A stretch of 9,414 bases of DNA, taken from NCBI GenBank assembly GCA_040756715.1, contig JBFLYE010000034.1, forward strand, positions 1 through 9,414, written 5' to 3'. The position numbers were made by a program, and so were the translations under genes. Source of the stretch: JBFLYE01 sp040756715 [NCBI: bacterium] (lineage in GTDB: Bacteria > UBA9089 > UBA9088). The notes under the pieces were generated by a model that was given only the letters and a program-made list of their open reading frames with translations, did no database searches and was not told where the DNA came from. Shown here one piece after another: positions 7,883-9,414 of the stretch (within the stretch, counting starts at the first letter, position 1; each line of letters opens with the position of its first letter).

Positions 7883-8741
7883 AATTTTTCAGGTGTCCTC
7901 TCTCCCATCAGCCCGGTTGGTTTAAAGATAAGAACAAGGATTAAAACAACAAAGGCAAGAATATCCTTGTTTTCTGAAGATATATACCCTGCACAAAATG
8001 CCTCAAGGATTCCAAGCACATAGCCTCCAAGGATTGCTCCCTTAATGTTTCCAATTCCACCCAAAACAGCCGCTGTAAATGCCTTTATTCCAGGGATAAA
8101 TCCCATATTGTATTTTATAGAGCCATAATAAAGCCCATTTAAGAAACCAGCTATGCCTCCTAGGCCTCCACCAATAAAGAATGCCAGAGAAATAATAAAA
8201 TTTACATTTACTCCCATAAGAGAAGATGTTATTCTGTCTTGCGAAACAGCCCTCATTGCCATTCCAAGTTTTGTCTTTGCAATAAAAAGATTTAGGGTAA
8301 TCATCAAGATAATGGTAAGGACAATGATAAAAATTTGTAAGGAATTGATCTTGGTTTCTAAAATTTTAAAATATGGAAAGATGAAGGGATAGGGCTTTGA
8401 TTCTGGAGAGGCAATAAGCATTACAAGGTTTTGTAAGAATATGGATACGCCTATTGCACTAATTAAGGGAATAAGCCTTTCAGACTTACGAAGTGGCCTA
8501 TATGCAGACCTTTCTATAAGGATTCCTAATAACCCGCAACTTAAGAATGAAAAGAGAAATGAAAGGGGGCTTGAATGAAAAAAAAATAGGAGAGTAAGCC
8601 AAAGAATGCACCAAGCATAAATATTTCAGAATGGGCAAAGTTAATCATTAAAAGGATTCCATAGACCATTGTATAACCCAAGGCTAGAAGGGCATAAATG
8701 CCTCCCAGGGTAATCCCATTTAAAAGCTCTGAGATGAACAT
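7879..8741 (-). CDS. livH: Branched-chain amino acid permease LivH, frame broken at a T9 tract
   Basis: Permease subunit, partner of LivM. Reading from the ATG at 8741, residues 1-54 (MFISELLNGITLGGIYALLA.. to ..LLSYFF) are typical LivH, then the frame leaves the homology at nine T residues (8578-8586) and stops at 8541. One extra T, or a -1 slip, restores a continuous frame of 287 residues: IERSAYRPLRKSERLIPLIS and AIGVSIFLQN follow, then GMAMRAVSQDRITSSLMGVN (coupling loop) and GFIPGIKAFTAAVLGGIG, ending PEKL. These match LivH of E. coli closely in order and spacing, and total length is normal. Upstream AGAGAGG before the ATG is a good ribosome binding site. No other damage is visible, so it is either a true gene read by slippage, a very recent mutation, or a homopolymer error. 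The 180-residue downstream piece beginning at 8421 is not a separate gene. Confidence 0.88.
8577..8586 (-). other. Poly-T slippery tract in livH
   Basis: On the coding strand the codons are TAT TTT TTT TTC. The run of nine T contains the heptamer T TTT TTC in the phase needed for -1 ribosomal slippage, and a run this long also permits RNA polymerase slippage. A -1 shift here gives exactly the full-length LivH frame. No strong stimulatory stem or upstream Shine-Dalgarno-like element stands out nearby. Confidence 0.6.
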
Positions 8742-8756
8742 TATTCCTCTCTGAAT

Positions 8757-9026
8757 TTAATAAACTTCATCATGTTTCCCTATATCTACAAATACTACTC
8801 TGTTGTTGTCAACAAAATAAAATATTATCCGTATATTATAGTCAATGCTAAAACTCCATAAGTCTTGTAGCCTTCCTGACAACTTGTGTGTTTTTAAAGC
8901 CTTATCAAAATGATTTTTTATAAATATTTCTACCCTTCCCCAAAATTTTCGTTCTAGCTCTTCATTTCCTTTAATTCTTTTTCTATACGCTCTTTTAAAG
9001 GAAGAGCTAAAACTAATTTCTATCAT
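8757..9026 (-). CDS. RelE/YafQ-family toxin of a type II toxin-antitoxin pair
   Basis: An 89-residue small basic protein of the RelE/ParE fold, most like the RelE/StbE-YafQ branch, whose members are mRNA-cutting enzymes acting at the ribosome. Family signs are SFKRAYRKRIK near the start (9-19), THKLSGRLQDLWSFSIDYNIRIIF (46-69) and the closing DIGKHDEVY (81-89). H47 and H85 correspond in position to H50 and H87 of E. coli YafQ, of which H87 is catalytic; R66 is the usual conserved arginine of this branch. Its ATG overlaps the antitoxin stop as ATGA, so translation is coupled. Its stop is 15 nt before livH, so it would be transcribed with the transporter. Whether it is active is unknown; the frame is intact. 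Confidence 0.88.
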   Translation of the reverse strand: MIEISFSSSFKRAYRKRIKGNEELERKFWGRVEIFIKNHFDKALKTHKLSGRLQDLWSFSIDYNIRIIFYFVDNNRVVFVDIGKHDEVY

Positions 9027-9229
9027 TCTTCTATCATTTTTCTTAGTTTGTCTACATCACTTGAAAATTCCAGTTTTGATTCTTTCAAGCTATTTTGATA
9101 ATTTCTGTAGATTTCTTCTCTTTTTTCCTCTATAAGATATTTATCTATTAGAAATTTAAGGTCTTCTTTTTCTTCCCTGGGTAATGATTTTACAGATTCA
9201 ATTAAATTATCATATCTTAATGCATCCAT
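9023..9229 (-). CDS. Putative antitoxin partner of the RelE-like toxin
   Basis: A 68-residue, highly charged protein of mostly predicted helix. I do not recognise a DNA-binding motif with certainty. The role is inferred from its position: it directly precedes the toxin, overlaps it by 4 nt (ATGA), and has antitoxin-like size and composition. The N-terminal half (LIESVKSLPREEKEDLKFLIDKYLIEEKREE, within residues 9-39) resembles small antitoxins that accompany RelE/StbE-type toxins; the C-terminal part, rich in acidic residues and lysine (FSSDVDKLRKMIEE), would be the toxin-binding tail. AAAAGGG about 5 bases before the ATG can serve as ribosome binding site. It starts 15 nt after the livK stop, so there is little room for its own promoter other than inside livK. 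Confidence 0.72.
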   Translation of the reverse strand: MDALRYDNLIESVKSLPREEKEDLKFLIDKYLIEEKREEIYRNYQNSLKESKLEFSSDVDKLRKMIEE

Positions 9230-9244
9230 AATTGCCCTTTTACC

Positions 9245-9414
9245 CTATTCCTTAATCAATACAAATTTTTCTCCCTCTACCTTATAAACACTAATAGCCT
9301 TATTCAAGGTATCTCCCTTTTCATCAAATTTTGTCTCTCCCAAAATCCCTTGATAATTAACATTTTTTACCCAGTTAATTACCTTTAGATTGTCAAGACC
9401 AGAATTAGAGATTG
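9245..9414 (-). CDS. livK: Branched-chain amino acid ABC transporter binding protein LivK, C-terminal end only
   Basis: The last 55 residues and the TAG stop of a protein whose start lies beyond the right edge. The frame reads ISNSGLDNLKVINWVKNVNY then QGILGETKFDEKGDTLNKAI and SVYKVEGEKFVLIKE. The 'G(I/V)xGxxxFDExGD' segment followed by 'xxxVYKVExGKFV' is the usual C-terminal signature of periplasmic Leu/Ile/Val-binding proteins (Peripla_BP_6 family). It captures substrate outside the membrane and delivers it to LivHM. Its position at the head of the livHMGF genes agrees. The operon promoter must lie outside the window. Confidence 0.85.
   Translation of the reverse strand, partial: ISNSGLDNLKVINWVKNVNYQGILGETKFDEKGDTLNKAISVYKVEGEKFVLIKE

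Noticed and set aside
7400-8392. Plus-strand frames across livM and livH (7400-7603, 7790-8023, 8153-8392)
   Set aside because: Shadows of the permease genes on the opposite strand, with no family resemblance.
7879-8421. The 180-residue frame from 8421 as an independent gene
   Set aside because: Conserved LivH sequence continues in the same frame upstream of that ATG (ISAIGVSIFLQNLV), so it is the distal part of livH.
9230-9244. Direct repeats or a target-site scar flanking the toxin-antitoxin pair
   Set aside because: The two 15-nt gaps (9230-9244 and 8742-8756) are equal in length but do not share sequence, so they give no evidence for a defined insertion mechanism.

Overview
The window runs from the inside of an rRNA operon into two protein operons of an AT-rich bacterium. 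The + strand carries a 23S rRNA gene (its first ~500 nt lie left of the window), 5S rRNA, mreB and mreC. The - strand carries a branched-chain amino acid (Liv/HAAT) ABC transporter operon, livK-[antitoxin-toxin]-livH-livM-livG-livF, which runs leftward and meets mreC tail to tail. The lineage cannot be named from this sequence. A 23S gene with several expansion segments and a homing intron, low GC, and AGA/AGG/ATA-rich codons would fit an uncultivated, possibly deep-branching group, but that is only an impression.

Region 1-3366 is 23S rRNA, much longer than a standard bacterial 23S. It has a structured expansion at helix 25 (about 50-170), a 90-nt repeat-built hairpin at helix 45 (786-876), and two more expansions in domain VI (3120-3218 and about 3264-3328). 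It is split by a 626-nt group I intron (1649-2274). I could place the intron's ends from P1 and P10 pairing at E. coli position 1951. The intron encodes a 150-residue single-motif LAGLIDADG homing endonuclease within the P8 loop. A short spacer with a perfect inverted repeat leads to 5S rRNA (3467-3582), followed directly by a T tract.

Region 3600-5470 holds mreB and mreC, the cell-shape (elongasome) genes. They are read from a near-consensus sigma70-type promoter whose expected start point coincides with the mreB ATG, so the mRNA is probably leaderless. mreD does not follow; the 3' end of livF lies one base beyond the mreC stop.

Region 5472-9414 (- strand) encodes the Liv transporter: LivK (periplasmic binding protein, C-terminal 55 residues only), LivH and LivM (permeases), LivG and LivF (ATPases). 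Two features stand out. A RelE/YafQ-type toxin-antitoxin pair sits between livK and livH with 15-nt gaps on each side. livH is broken by a -1-type frame change at a 9-nt T tract that contains an in-phase U UUU UUC heptamer. Both halves of LivH are otherwise well conserved, so slippage, phase variation, recent mutation or a homopolymer sequencing error are all possible. No CRISPR array, tRNA or insertion sequence was seen.
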